Numbered from the stretch's first letter, positions 18,105 to 27,706 are shown. The stretch: DNA of 64,000 nt from Mesorhizobium sp. L2C084A000 (GCF_000502875.1 NZ_AYWX01000001.1:727672-791671), one strand, 5' to 3'. The notes: generated by a model not told the origin, from the letters alone. Made by a program: numbers and translations.

Positions 18105-19439
18105 ATGAGCGATGCAAACAGGGTGCTGTGGTCCGAAGGTCTGTTTCTCCGGACCCAGCATTTCCAGCAGCAGGATCGCTTTTTCGAGGCGACGGTGCGC
18201 GGCGCGTTGCAGGCCGGGCAGTTGCATACGTTCGGCTTCCAGCAGCTGACGCTGGATCAGGCATTGCTGGAGGCCGGCCAGATCTCGATCCTGTCCGCAC
18301 GGGGCATCTTTCCGGACGGAACACCTTTCTCCATTCCAGACATGATGGACGCGCCGCGACCATTGCCGGTCACCCCGGACACGAGCGCCGGGCCGGTGCT
18401 GGTGGCCTTGCCTCTGGAGCCTCCGGGAGGTGTCGGCTTCGATCCGGCACACGCAGCCGCCTCGGGAGCACGCTATCACGGGCGGGTCGTTTCGGTGCGT
18501 GACGCCGTCCAGGGCGGTTCAGATCCTGAAGAAATCGAGATCGCCCGTCCGCAGGCGCTGCTGCTTGCACCCGGCAAGTCGGTCGGTGGCTACACAGCCT
18601 TGCCGATAGCCGACCTCAAGGGGGTTCGAGCCGATGGTGGCGTCTCTCTGGACGAGACCTTCCTGCCGCCGACACTGATTACCGGCGCGGTGGCCTGGTA
18701 TCGGCAATTGCTTCTGGAAGTTGTCACAGGCCTCGAGCAGATCGCCGAGGCGCATGGCAAGATGGTCATGGGCGGGCCTGGGCGCAGCGTCGAAGATCTG
18801 CTGATGCTCAATCTCGCCAATGCGGCGCGTCCGCGGCTCGCCCACATGCTGGCGCAGGATGTCTTCCATCCGGCCGAGCTTTACCTGGAACTTGCCGGGC
18901 TCGCTGGTTCGATGGCGACCTACGGATCGAGCGCGCGGCGCCTGGGCGAATTACCCGCTTACGATCACATGGCGCCAGGCCCCGCCTATTCGGCGCTGGC
19001 GGATGCGCTGCGCTCGCTCATCCTCAGCCTGCGTTACATCGAGCCTAAATCGCGTGCGCTGCCTGTCATGCGGCATTCGACCAATGTCTGGAAAATCCGC
19101 ATCGACAACCCGAAGCTGCTGGTGGCCAGCCGGATCGTCATCCGGGTCGGTTCGGAGCTGTCGGAGGACGCGCTGCGCAAGATATTCGTCAATCAGGCGA
19201 CTGTCGGCTCGGCCGACCAGTTCGAGGGCCTGTGGAAATCGCGATTGCCCGGCATTCCGCTGAAACCGCTTCATTCCCAGCCGCGCGAGATCCCCTACGA
19301 TGGCGATCGGCTGTGCCTCGAGCTGGACCAGAAAAGCGAGCATTGGGCCTCGCTGCTCGATGCTCCCGGCTTTGTCATCGGCGTTTCGGGCGTGTTGCCA
19401 AGCGAGCCGCAGGTGGACTGCTATTCGGTGAACAGGTGA
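18105..19439 (+). CDS. tssK: T6SS baseplate-membrane connector TssK (ImpJ/VasE)
   Basis: A 444-residue TssK of normal length. The N-terminal signature VLWSEGLFLRTQHFQQQDRF is clear (WxEGLFLxPQHFQ in the family). The middle holds the conserved NLANAARPRLAHMLAQD segment and LPAYDHMAPGPAYSAL. TssK trimers link the baseplate to TssL and TssM. The gene starts 39 nt after tssJ and is followed 4 nt later by tssL. Confidence 0.96.
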   Translation: MSDANRVLWSEGLFLRTQHFQQQDRFFEATVRGALQAGQLHTFGFQQLTLDQALLEAGQISILSARGIFPDGTPFSIPDMMDAPRPLPVTPDTSAGPVLVALPLEPPGGVGFDPAHAAASGARYHGRVVSVRDAVQGGSDPEEIEIARPQALLLAPGKSVGGYTALPIADLKGVRADGGVSLDETFLPPTLITGAVAWYRQLLLEVVTGLEQIAEAHGKMVMGGPGRSVEDLLMLNLANAARPRLAHMLAQDVFHPAELYLELAGLAGSMATYGSSARRLGELPAYDHMAPGPAYSALADALRSLILSLRYIEPKSRALPVMRHSTNVWKIRIDNPKLLVASRIVIRVGSELSEDALRKIFVNQATVGSADQFEGLWKSRLPGIPLKPLHSQPREIPYDGDRLCLELDQKSEHWASLLDAPGFVIGVSGVLPSEPQVDCYSVNR

Positions 19440-19443
19440 GATC

Positions 19444-20766
19444 ATGAGCCGCGATGATCCGTTCGGACTGTCGGATGATCGCGAACGCACCCGCATACGA
19501 CTGACCGGCGCGCCGATGCCGCGACCGATGGCGCCGCTGTTGCCGGGGGCGGTGGTAAAGCGGTCTCGGACCCACCCGAACGCGCTTGTCAACGCATTCG
19601 CACCCTTGCTCGAGTTCGCTCCCGAGCTCGAGAGTGCGCTGCCGCCGGAGAATCCGGAAACGTTGCGCACCCGATTGCTCGAAGAACTGGTTCGGGCACG
19701 CGACATGGCAATGTCGACGGGATCCTCGATGGAGAGGGCCGACCAGGCAGCCTGGATCGTGGCGGCGTTGCTCGATGATCTGGCTCTGAACACGCCCTGG
19801 GGTGGGGCCAGCGCCTGGCCTCGGCAGCCGCTTGTGGTCATGCTGCGTGGCGATGTCGATGCCGGCACGCAGTTCTTCACGCGTCTCGACGAACTGGAAC
19901 GCCATCCCAACCGCGATCGCGAATTGCTGGAACTGCAGTATGATTGCATGGCGCTCGGTTTCCGCGGCAAATATCGCGTGCCTGGGCGATCAGGCGACCG
20001 TTCGCTCAATGCCGTTCGCGTGGCGGCGGCACGCTTCCTGCGCGATGCCGACGCTGAAGGCGCGCCACTGTCGCCAAACTGGAAGGGCGTGATCGCATCC
20101 GACGAGCCGCAGCGCTTCATCGTTCCGATCTGGGTCATGGCGCTCGGTGCGGCGGTTGTTTCCACAGCGATCCATATCGGGCTCTCGATGGGACTGAGCA
20201 GCCAGGCGGTCGAGCTTTCCGCACTTGTGCGCACCTTGCCGCCGCCTGCACGCGGCGACATCAGCCGTACGTCGCCCAAGGTCGAGGCCCCGCCGCCGGA
20301 GAAAGTGGATTTTGCGCTGTTGCCGGAATTTCAGGCCGGTGCACCGGCCGACCTCAGATCCGCCCTCAGCGGCACCGAGAGCGTCTCGCTGGCCAAGCTG
20401 ATCATCCAGGCCTCCAACCCCGAACTGTTCCAGTCGTCGCGGCCACAACTGACCGAAGGCTTCGAGCCTCTGATCGGTTCGATCGCCAAGGTGATCCTCG
20501 CCAATCAGGAGCTGATCGGAAACATCACGGTGATCGGTCATACGGACGGCGTTCCTCTGCAAAAGACCAATCCGCTGTCGACCAACCAGCGGCTGTCCGA
20601 GGCTCGCGCCCAGACGATTGCCGACATGCTGGTCCAGAACGGAGTGCCACGGGACCGCGTCCATTCCGAGGGCCGCGCGGCCACCGATCCAGTGGCCAGC
20701 GACAGCACGCGCCAGGGGCGAGCCTTGAACCGCCGCGCCGAGGTGCTTGTCGAAAAGAGGCTGTGA
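19444..20766 (+). CDS. tssL: T6SS inner-membrane protein TssL (DotU/IcmH) with OmpA domain, copy 1
   Basis: A 440-residue fusion. Residues 60-215 are the DotU/IcmH cytoplasmic domain (LLEELVRARDMAM, WGGASAWPRQPLV, ELLELQYDCMALGFRGKYR). One transmembrane helix follows at about 222-246 (IWVMALGAAVVSTAIHIGL), then a periplasmic OmpA-like peptidoglycan-binding domain (about 345-440) with VIGHTDGVPL, NQRLSEARAQTIADML and NRRAEV. The C-terminal domain anchors the membrane complex to the cell wall. It has an FHA/TssM context on both sides, and a second TssL-OmpA gene lies at 34273. Confidence 0.95.
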   Translation: MSRDDPFGLSDDRERTRIRLTGAPMPRPMAPLLPGAVVKRSRTHPNALVNAFAPLLEFAPELESALPPENPETLRTRLLEELVRARDMAMSTGSSMERADQAAWIVAALLDDLALNTPWGGASAWPRQPLVVMLRGDVDAGTQFFTRLDELERHPNRDRELLELQYDCMALGFRGKYRVPGRSGDRSLNAVRVAAARFLRDADAEGAPLSPNWKGVIASDEPQRFIVPIWVMALGAAVVSTAIHIGLSMGLSSQAVELSALVRTLPPPARGDISRTSPKVEAPPPEKVDFALLPEFQAGAPADLRSALSGTESVSLAKLIIQASNPELFQSSRPQLTEGFEPLIGSIAKVILANQELIGNITVIGHTDGVPLQKTNPLSTNQRLSEARAQTIADMLVQNGVPRDRVHSEGRAATDPVASDSTRQGRALNRRAEVLVEKRL

Positions 20767-20767
20767 G

Positions 20768-23700
20768 ATGTTCATCCTGCGCTTCCTCTGGGCGGTTCTG
20801 ACATCGCGCTGGCTGTGGACGCTGATCGGCATCACGCTGCTTTCCCTGGTCATCTGGGTGTTCGGTCCGATCGTCAGGGTCGGTGCCTACGAACCGTTCG
20901 CCTCTGAAAATGTGCGCATCGTCATCATCGCGCTGCTGGTCATCTTCTGGCTGATCTGGCTGATCGTCGCCCAGCGCCGGGCGATCCGCGCCAACCGCCT
21001 GTTCGTCGCCGACATTGCCGCGCCCGCGGTGGAAAAGCCGCTGAGCCCCGGCGAAGAGAACGTCGCTGCCGTGGGTGCCAAGTTCGCCGAGGTGATGGCC
21101 GAACTGAAGCGCCGCAAGCTGGGCGGCCGCAAGTTTCTGCGCGACATGCCGTGGTATGTGATCGTCGGGCCGCCGGCCACCGGCAAGACCACGGCTCTGC
21201 GGCAGTCCGGACTGAATTTTCCGATCGACCTCACCGACGACCTGCAAGGGGTCGGCGGCACCCGCAACTGCGACTGGTTCTTTTCCGAAAACGCGGTTCT
21301 GATCGATACCGCCGGCCGCTATGTGCAGCAGGAGAGCCAGCCCGATGTGGACGCGGCGGAATGGCTGGGCTTCCTCGACCTTTTGAAGAAGCATCGCGGC
21401 CGCCGCGCGCTCAACGGCGTCATCGTGGCGCTTTCGATCGACGTGCTTTCGGAGGGCGACGAAGCCATCAAGGCGCACGGCCGCAAGATCCGCCGCCGGT
21501 TGGCCGAGCTCAACGACCGGCTCGAAATCCGCCTTCCGGTCTATCTGATGCTGACCAAGGCCGATCTGATCAAGGGTTTCGAAGCCTTCTTCGGCGGTCT
21601 GTCCACCGCCTCGCGCGAGCAGGTGTGGGGAACGACCTTCGCGCTGGATGCGCGCGTGGATGCCAAGACCATCGAACGCGAAATTTCGACGCTGGCGACG
21701 GAGCTGGAGCGGCGGCTGGTGCCGCGCCTGGAGGATGAGGAAAAACTCGCCGCCCGTGCAGAGATCTTCCGGTTTCCTGCCCAACTCGCAAGCCTGTCCG
21801 AACCGATCCAGGTGCTGGTCGAGGCGATGTTCGGCGAAAGCCGGTATGAAGAGGCTGCATGGCTGCGCGGCCTCTACCTGACGTCGGCGACTCAGGAAGG
21901 GGCGCCTATCGACCGACTGACCGCGGCGCTGTCGTCGTCTTTCGGTCTTCCGCCACGGCGGGTCCTGCCCGCACCAAGGGTCGAGAAACGCAGCTTCTTC
22001 CTGAAGAACCTGCTCACCGAAGTCATCTTCAAGGAAGCAGGCCTGGGTACGTTCGACCCGCTGGCGCAACGCCGCCGCGCCTGGATCTGGCGGGGCGCGG
22101 CGGCTGCCTGTGCCACAGCGGGCTTGCTGGCCAGTGCGGTGTTTGCCTGGTCCTACTACGACAACCGCAATGCGATCTCGGCCCAGGCAAGCCAGTTCGA
22201 AGCGCTGCAGACGCCGTTGACCTCGGCTGCCGCAAACCCGGCATCGGTGCAGCAGCCTGCCATCGACGGCGCGCTCGAGGCAATGGACGCGGTCTCAAAT
22301 GCCCGGACAGCACCGCCGGCCGCTGTCCAGGATCTGCTAGGGCCATCGGCCTCGGCGGAACTGGTGCGGGCTCAGACCGACACCTACGATCACGCCTTGC
22401 GCAACGTGCTTGAGCCGCACATGGTGGCCCTTCTCGAGGCCACCATGTGGCGGCAGATCCGCGATCCGGATTTCATGCTCGGCGCTCTCAAGACCTATCG
22501 TATGATGACGGGTCTGTCGCAGATGGATCCCGACTACACCCAGAACTGGTGGGTCAACAGCCTTCCCGAATTCGCGGCCGCAGCACCATTTCCAACCGCC
22601 GATGCCGAAGAGCATCAGCTTGCGGCCATCCGCCGGATGACGGTCGACGAAAGCTATATCGAGCCCGACCAGGCGCTGGTTGCCGAAGCGCTGAAAACGG
22701 TATGCACGATTTCATTGCCGGCGCGTGCCTACAAGCAATTGCTGGCCGATCCGGTAGTGGCCGGGCTCAAAGAATGGATTCCGGCGAATTTCGCCGGTCC
22801 CAACGGCGCCAAGGTTTTTGCGCGTCGCTCCGGCAAGACGCTTCGCGTCGGCATTTCGGGAGCATTCACCTATGCAGGCTTCCATGACGCCGTTCTCGAC
22901 CGGATCGAGGATGTGGCAGCACAAGCGGCGCTGGATCGGGCGGTCTTCGCCGGGGGCTGCTCCGAGAACTCCGAAACGTCCGTGTCGGCGCTGTCCGAGG
23001 ACATCCTGAAGCTCTACTACGACGACTATATCGCACAGTGGGACAGCTTCCTGCGCGATATGAGGCTGGCGCCGTTGAGCGACCTCAATGTCGCCAGTGA
23101 GAATCTGAAGGATCTTTCCAGCGCCGATTCAGCGCTGAAACGCCTGCTCACGGCGGTCGTTCAGGAGACCGAGCTTACCCGGTCCGATGAAGCGCCGGCC
23201 GACGACAAGGCGGCGGCCAAGGGCGGCTCGAAACTGCTCGGCAAACTCGGCAAGCTCGGCAAGATCGTCAAAACGGGGGCAAAGCTGCTTCCACGCGCGG
23301 GCTCAGCTGACGAGGTGGATCTTACCGGCAACCTGGTGGCCGAACACTTCAAGCCGCTCAAAGGTGCTATTGCCGAGGTCGACGGCCAGCCGCCAGCACT
23401 CGACGCCGCGGTGGTGGCTTTGACGGCGCTGTCCAACGTTTTGCAGACGGTCACGGCCAATCCCGATCCCCAGGATGCCATCAAGAAGCAAGGCGGCCTC
23501 GCCGAACTGACGGGGGCGGTCGCAAGGCAAGCGCAAATCCTGCCCGACCCGGTCGACGACTGGCTCGGCGGTGTCGCCGGCGACACCAGCGGGTTGACGC
23601 AAAAGGCGGTCACCTCGGAGCTCAACGCCATCTGGCGCGCCGACATCCTGCCCTTCTGCCAGGCGGCGCTCAACGACCGCTATCCGTTCAGTCCCGAAAG

Positions 23701-24304
23701 CGCGGTGGACGTCAATGTCCGCGACTTCGCCCGCCTGTTCGGACCGGCGGGCCTGATCGACGCGTTCACCAACGACCATTTGATCAGCTATGTCGACACC
23801 GCCAGCCAGCCGTGGAAATGGCGTGCCGATTTCGGCCTCGACCCTTCGGCGCTGGCGGCTTTCGAGCAGGCCAGGCGGATACGCGACGATCTCTTTCCCG
23901 GCGGTACAGGACCGGTGATGAGCTTCACGCTGGAACCCAAGGACCTGTCTCCGAACGTCACGCGCGTAACGCTCAATCTCGATGGCCAGACCCTCGTCTA
24001 CTTCAACAACGCGACGCGGCCGCAACCGATGACCTGGCCCGGCAAGGAGGGCACCGGGGTCATCTCGCTCGCCTTCCAGCCCATCGATGGTTCGCCCGAA
24101 ATCATGCTCAACGAGACCGGCAGCTGGGCGTGGCTGAGGATGCTGCGCAGCGGCCGATTCACTGGAACCTCGCTGTCCGATGTCTACAGCCTGCGGCTGG
24201 GCACGAAAGGCATGTACGCCGATTTCGAGCTCAAGGCCGCCAGCGTCGAAAACCCTTACAACCTGCAAATGTTCAAGAAATTCTCATGTCCGCCGCAGAT
24301 ATGA
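20768..24304 (+). CDS. tssM: T6SS inner-membrane protein TssM (IcmF/VasK), copy 1
   Basis: A 1178-residue IcmF-family protein. Two N-terminal transmembrane helices (residues 5-30 and 45-65), a cytoplasmic GTPase-like domain with an intact Walker A GPPATGKTTAL at about 134, DTAGRY, and a third helix near 437-460, followed by the large periplasmic domain. A Lys/Gly-rich stretch (GKLGKLGKIVKTG) lies near residue 830. TssM spans the periplasm and meets TssJ. The start ATG 20768 is 1 nt after the tssL stop with GAGG just upstream. The next gene overlaps by ATGA. Confidence 0.95.
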   Translation: MFILRFLWAVLTSRWLWTLIGITLLSLVIWVFGPIVRVGAYEPFASENVRIVIIALLVIFWLIWLIVAQRRAIRANRLFVADIAAPAVEKPLSPGEENVAAVGAKFAEVMAELKRRKLGGRKFLRDMPWYVIVGPPATGKTTALRQSGLNFPIDLTDDLQGVGGTRNCDWFFSENAVLIDTAGRYVQQESQPDVDAAEWLGFLDLLKKHRGRRALNGVIVALSIDVLSEGDEAIKAHGRKIRRRLAELNDRLEIRLPVYLMLTKADLIKGFEAFFGGLSTASREQVWGTTFALDARVDAKTIEREISTLATELERRLVPRLEDEEKLAARAEIFRFPAQLASLSEPIQVLVEAMFGESRYEEAAWLRGLYLTSATQEGAPIDRLTAALSSSFGLPPRRVLPAPRVEKRSFFLKNLLTEVIFKEAGLGTFDPLAQRRRAWIWRGAAAACATAGLLASAVFAWSYYDNRNAISAQASQFEALQTPLTSAAANPASVQQPAIDGALEAMDAVSNARTAPPAAVQDLLGPSASAELVRAQTDTYDHALRNVLEPHMVALLEATMWRQIRDPDFMLGALKTYRMMTGLSQMDPDYTQNWWVNSLPEFAAAAPFPTADAEEHQLAAIRRMTVDESYIEPDQALVAEALKTVCTISLPARAYKQLLADPVVAGLKEWIPANFAGPNGAKVFARRSGKTLRVGISGAFTYAGFHDAVLDRIEDVAAQAALDRAVFAGGCSENSETSVSALSEDILKLYYDDYIAQWDSFLRDMRLAPLSDLNVASENLKDLSSADSALKRLLTAVVQETELTRSDEAPADDKAAAKGGSKLLGKLGKLGKIVKTGAKLLPRAGSADEVDLTGNLVAEHFKPLKGAIAEVDGQPPALDAAVVALTALSNVLQTVTANPDPQDAIKKQGGLAELTGAVARQAQILPDPVDDWLGGVAGDTSGLTQKAVTSELNAIWRADILPFCQAALNDRYPFSPESAVDVNVRDFARLFGPAGLIDAFTNDHLISYVDTASQPWKWRADFGLDPSALAAFEQARRIRDDLFPGGTGPVMSFTLEPKDLSPNVTRVTLNLDGQTLVYFNNATRPQPMTWPGKEGTGVISLAFQPIDGSPEIMLNETGSWAWLRMLRSGRFTGTSLSDVYSLRLGTKGMYADFELKAASVENPYNLQMFKKFSCPPQI

Positions 24305-24834
24305 GCACCGGCTTCTTCGGCAAGATTCCGGCGACCGGAGATTTTGTCGCCGCGAACTTGCCGCGAGCGTTCATCGACCGCTGGGACCGGTGGATGTCGA
24401 TGGAACTGCGCGAGAGGCCAGACGAGGGGGAATTGGATTCGCGTGTCTGGCGCTTCATCGTCAAGGGCGGCATTTTCGGCGACCAGCCCTGTGCCGGCGT
24501 CTGGCGCATGAGCGAGGATCGCGTCGGCCGCCGTTATCCGTTCGCCATCGTCCGGCTTGGGGCCCCGCCGGAGCCGGGCGACCCGTGGTACGATGCAGTG
24601 GCCTCGCTTCTTCAGAACTGCGTCGACAACTACTGGGCGCAGACCCGGCTGGCCGAAAGCCTTCAGATTTTGCCACCTCCGGGCGCCGCCGCCGCGACCG
24701 ACAAGATCGCATTCTGGAGCGACGACTGGGAGGTCAGGGAGTTCGGCTTCGCCGACATCCACGACCTTGCTCAAAATGCCCTGCCCGCGATGCGCGGCAT
24801 CGCCGGAGACGGCGGGGTCCTGAGCCATGGGTAA
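24301..24834 (+). CDS. tagF: T6SS-associated protein TagF (ImpM)
   Basis: A 177-residue protein with the TagF opening STGFFGKIPATGDFVAANLP, and further on GVWRMSEDRVGRRYPFAI. TagF proteins repress T6SS assembly post-translationally, in some species by binding Fha; a TagF-PppA fusion is known. Here PppA is separate (39518). The ATG at 24301 overlaps the tssM stop (ATGA) and puts the conserved motif at the N-terminus; an upstream in-frame ATG at 24286 is possible. Confidence 0.9.
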   Translation: MSTGFFGKIPATGDFVAANLPRAFIDRWDRWMSMELRERPDEGELDSRVWRFIVKGGIFGDQPCAGVWRMSEDRVGRRYPFAIVRLGAPPEPGDPWYDAVASLLQNCVDNYWAQTRLAESLQILPPPGAAAATDKIAFWSDDWEVREFGFADIHDLAQNALPAMRGIAGDGGVLSHG

Positions 24835-25699
24835 CACGGTCTACGCCGAAAAGATGGGCTTCTTCCACCAGGCAAGCGGCGGCAAGGGCGTCGCGCCGGG
24901 CGACGTCTGCCTCAGCCCGCCGCCGCCGCCAGCGGGACCGGTGCCGGTTCCATATGTCAACATGCTTTCGGCCAGCGATCTCATCAAAGGCAGCAAGAGC
25001 GTCAAGGTGCAGGGAACACCGACGGCGCTGGAGAACTCTTCCGAAGTGGCGCTGAGTACGGGCAACGAAGCGGCCACGCCTGGACTTGGCGCCGGCGTGG
25101 TCACCCATCGCATCAAGGGTAAGGGCTCGTTCAAGCTCTGGTCGTTCACGGTCAAGGTCGAGGGCAAGGGAGTCTGCCGCCACGGCGATCCGATGGAGCA
25201 GAATACCGCGAGCCCGCTGCCGAACACGGTCGACGTGTCCGCCATGGTCGACTTCTCGGTGGTGCTGGGCAAGGACGCGATGAAGGAAGACTGCCCGCGC
25301 GACTACAAGTACTCGGAGGACTATACCCCCACGACCGAGACCCAGCGCGCTTCCGTGCAGGGGCAGACCTGCTGGCAGTGCAAGAAGGACCGCGCCAACA
25401 TCCTTCGTCGGGCTTCAGGCCCAGCCAAGGACAAGGCGCTGAAGGACATTGACAAGAAAATCAAAAGGCAGACTGACGGCAAGGTCACGATGATCGCCGA
25501 TCACCAGCCGCCGCAGAAGACCGCGTGGGAGATGGGAGCGTGCCACGATCCGGGCAGCTTCGCCCAGCGGATGCGCGACCTTCCGTGCCAGCCGCATTGT
25601 CATGCTCACAGCATGGAGCAGTCCCAGGATATGCGCGCACTGGATCGCCGCGAGCTTTACGATGCGATGAACAAGCACATTGGCGGCCTGGGCATATAG
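24827..25699 (+). CDS. PAAR-like DUF4150 protein with C-terminal nuclease-like domain (candidate T6SS effector)
   Basis: A 290-residue protein. Residues 1-130 match the DUF4150/PAAR-like tip domain: VCLSPPPPPAGPVPVPYVNM, the SKSVKVQGTP strand, GTVTHRIKGKG-type and VCRHGDPMEQN with Cys and His. Residues 180-290 differ: CWQC, then ADHQPP (Asp225-His226), a Cys near 239, and CQPHCHAHS. An Asp-His pair followed by paired Cys resembles zinc-bound HNH/GHH-like nuclease toxins of polymorphic effectors. This C-terminal assignment is inferred from motif alone. PAAR proteins sharpen the VgrG spike and deliver attached toxins. Two paralogous small genes follow at once and DUF2169 comes next, the usual order of effector, immunity and adaptor. 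Confidence 0.78.
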   Translation: MGNTVYAEKMGFFHQASGGKGVAPGDVCLSPPPPPAGPVPVPYVNMLSASDLIKGSKSVKVQGTPTALENSSEVALSTGNEAATPGLGAGVVTHRIKGKGSFKLWSFTVKVEGKGVCRHGDPMEQNTASPLPNTVDVSAMVDFSVVLGKDAMKEDCPRDYKYSEDYTPTTETQRASVQGQTCWQCKKDRANILRRASGPAKDKALKDIDKKIKRQTDGKVTMIADHQPPQKTAWEMGACHDPGSFAQRMRDLPCQPHCHAHSMEQSQDMRALDRRELYDAMNKHIGGLGI

Positions 25700-25708
25700 A
25701 GATATGAA

Positions 25709-26134
25709 ATGATCTCGATAACGTATCAAGACATCTATGATCGTTGGACAGACGAGTTGAAGATCGTCGTGCCACCATTGCTGGAATGGTGGCATGACCT
25801 TCGTGCGCAGGAAGTCAACAGGGAGCTTGTCGACGCCCGCTGGCCGGCGGGACCAGCGAGTCACCCTCGGGTCATTGCCCTGTTTCGGAAGTACTACTTC
25901 GAAACGACGCGACTGAACGACTTGCTTTCGGGCGGCGGGCCGGAGCCCGGGAGGAGCGAGATGTGGGGCTCCGAGGCCAAGCAGTTGTCCGAAGGGAGCG
26001 AGGGGGACGGGCCGGTCCCACCCGTGACGTTGCTCCTCTCCTGGCTGGGCGACACCGAGCCCGAGCTGGCGGACTTCATGAGGCCGTTCGACTTCATTCC
26101 CATCGGGGAAGATCCGGAATTCGAGGAGTCCTGA
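25709..26134 (+). CDS. hypothetical protein, candidate immunity protein 1
   Basis: A 141-residue acidic, Trp-rich soluble protein of no family I recognise. It shares a clear core with the next gene: AGPASHPRVIALFRKYYFE versus AGPAGHPRVVWLVRKYWLA, then PPVTLLLSWL versus PPEVLLLEWL and FDFIPIG versus MPYWPIG near the C-terminus. No signal peptide or transmembrane helix. Lying 9 nt after the putative PAAR toxin, it is best explained as a cognate immunity protein, but that is inference from position and size. It could instead be a chaperone for the effector. Confidence 0.75.
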   Translation: MISITYQDIYDRWTDELKIVVPPLLEWWHDLRAQEVNRELVDARWPAGPASHPRVIALFRKYYFETTRLNDLLSGGGPEPGRSEMWGSEAKQLSEGSEGDGPVPPVTLLLSWLGDTEPELADFMRPFDFIPIGEDPEFEES

Positions 26135-26137
26135 GCG

Positions 26138-26617
26138 ATGGCACTGCTCGTCAACCACAACATCCAGAACGGGACCTACCGGCTGCTGCGCGCGCCCGGT
26201 GACGTCCGAGGCCGCGCGGAAGGGACGGCGCCGGGGACCGGCTCGGCTGGACATCGCAGCCTGTTCGCCGCCTATCTGCTCGATTTCGTGGACGTGTTCG
26301 CTGTCGCGTCCGAGACATGGAACGCGAGTGTCGAGGAGCGCATGGAGACCGGCCTGCCGATGGGCGAGGCAATCCTCCGAACGATCGAGGCCAAGGGGCT
26401 TGCCGGCCCCGCCGGCCACCCGAGGGTGGTCTGGCTCGTGCGCAAGTACTGGCTCGCGTGCGACAAGGAAAACCGGCGTTCCGCGTCGAGTGCGGTGCCT
26501 CCCGAAGTGTTACTTCTCGAGTGGCTGATCCAGGGCGGCCATGACGACTATGCGACGCTGCTGACCGCGATGCCCTACTGGCCGATCGGCCTCGACGAAC
26601 ACGGCAATTGGTGCTGA
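26138..26617 (+). CDS. hypothetical protein, candidate immunity protein 2 (paralogue of previous)
   Basis: A 159-residue soluble protein starting 3 nt after its paralogue. It shares the GPAxHPRV...RKY block and the PPxxLLLxWL...PIG block with the upstream protein but has its own N-terminal 45 residues (NHNIQNGTYRLLRAP). No signal sequence. Tandem divergent immunity paralogues behind a toxin gene are common in polymorphic toxin loci and may protect against variants of the toxin carried by relatives. Function is inferred. Confidence 0.75.
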   Translation: MALLVNHNIQNGTYRLLRAPGDVRGRAEGTAPGTGSAGHRSLFAAYLLDFVDVFAVASETWNASVEERMETGLPMGEAILRTIEAKGLAGPAGHPRVVWLVRKYWLACDKENRRSASSAVPPEVLLLEWLIQGGHDDYATLLTAMPYWPIGLDEHGNWC

Positions 26618-26620
26618 GCG

Positions 26621-27706
26621 ATGGCGTTCGCGGTCGGGATCGAGAATCGCACGCCGTTCGCCACCGCAACACATGTGCAACTCGACGCCGACGGCCAGGA
26701 AGTCCTGGTCGTCATGTTCTCGGCAAGCTTCGATGCGCTCGACGGCGCACCGGCACTGGACGTCTGCGAAGACCAGATGCCGGTCGCGCTCTGGGATATC
26801 CCGTTCGGCGATCCAGCCAATTCCTCCAATCGCTACGAAGCCGATATTGCGCCGCATAAGCCGGCCGCCGAAATCCTTGTCAACGGTTCGGCGCACGCGC
26901 CGAACCGCCGTCCGGTGGCGGAGATGCAGGTCGGTTTCCGCGTCGGTGGCTTGCAAAAGGTGCTCAACGTTGTCGGAGACCGCATCTACGATGCCGGCGG
27001 CTACAGTGCGCCGGCCCTGTTCCGAACCATGCCGATCGTTTACGAGCGCGCCTATGGTGGGACGCTGCCAGATGGCCGGCTTGACCGACGCAACCCGGTC
27101 GGCGTCGGCTATCACCATGCCTCGTCCGCCGATCCGGCAGTGCGAACACAAGCCCCGAATGTCACCTACCCCGCCGAACCTTATCTCAGTCCCTCCGATC
27201 GGCCCAGACCGGCCAGCTTCGGCCCGCTCGGGCGGGGTTGGATGCCGAGACTGCCGCTCGCGGGCACCTACGACCAAGCCTGGATCGACACGCAGTGGCC
27301 ACTGCCTCCCGGGGATTTCGATCCGCGCTACAATCTGTGCGCCCCGGCGGACCAGCACCTGCCGGCAATCCATGGCGGTGAGACTGTCACGATCATCGGC
27401 ATGACACCGAACGGCCGCTGGGACTTCCGCCTGCCGCGCATCGTTGCGCCTGTGCGGCTGATCTATGACGACCGGGTCGAGGAACGTCCGTTTGCCGCGG
27501 ACACGGTGATTGTCGAGCCGGATCTGTGGCGCGTCACACTGAAAGCGCGCTTTTCACACGTGACAAAACGGAACACGCCGGCGCTGCGGGAAATCGTCTT
27601 CGGCCATGTCACGCCCGCCTTTCTCGTGGCCCGGCGCAAGCGCAAGAGCTATCTCAGCCCGCGTGGCGGCGACGGCACAGTCGACCGCGCCGTGTGGCAG
27701 CCATGA
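26621..27706 (+). CDS. DUF2169 protein, probable T6SS effector adaptor
   Basis: A 361-residue protein with DUF2169 hallmarks: an N-terminal NRTPFATATHVQLDADGQE-like segment, the central YERAYGG motif (residues 142-148), DRRNPVGVGY, and PPGDFDPRYNLCAPADQHLP. DUF2169 proteins are encoded beside DUF4150 PAAR-like effectors and are thought to act as chaperones/adaptors that load them on VgrG. It starts 3 nt after the previous stop and overlaps the next gene by ATGA. It is cytoplasmic, with no signal peptide. Confidence 0.88.
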   Translation: MAFAVGIENRTPFATATHVQLDADGQEVLVVMFSASFDALDGAPALDVCEDQMPVALWDIPFGDPANSSNRYEADIAPHKPAAEILVNGSAHAPNRRPVAEMQVGFRVGGLQKVLNVVGDRIYDAGGYSAPALFRTMPIVYERAYGGTLPDGRLDRRNPVGVGYHHASSADPAVRTQAPNVTYPAEPYLSPSDRPRPASFGPLGRGWMPRLPLAGTYDQAWIDTQWPLPPGDFDPRYNLCAPADQHLPAIHGGETVTIIGMTPNGRWDFRLPRIVAPVRLIYDDRVEERPFAADTVIVEPDLWRVTLKARFSHVTKRNTPALREIVFGHVTPAFLVARRKRKSYLSPRGGDGTVDRAVWQP

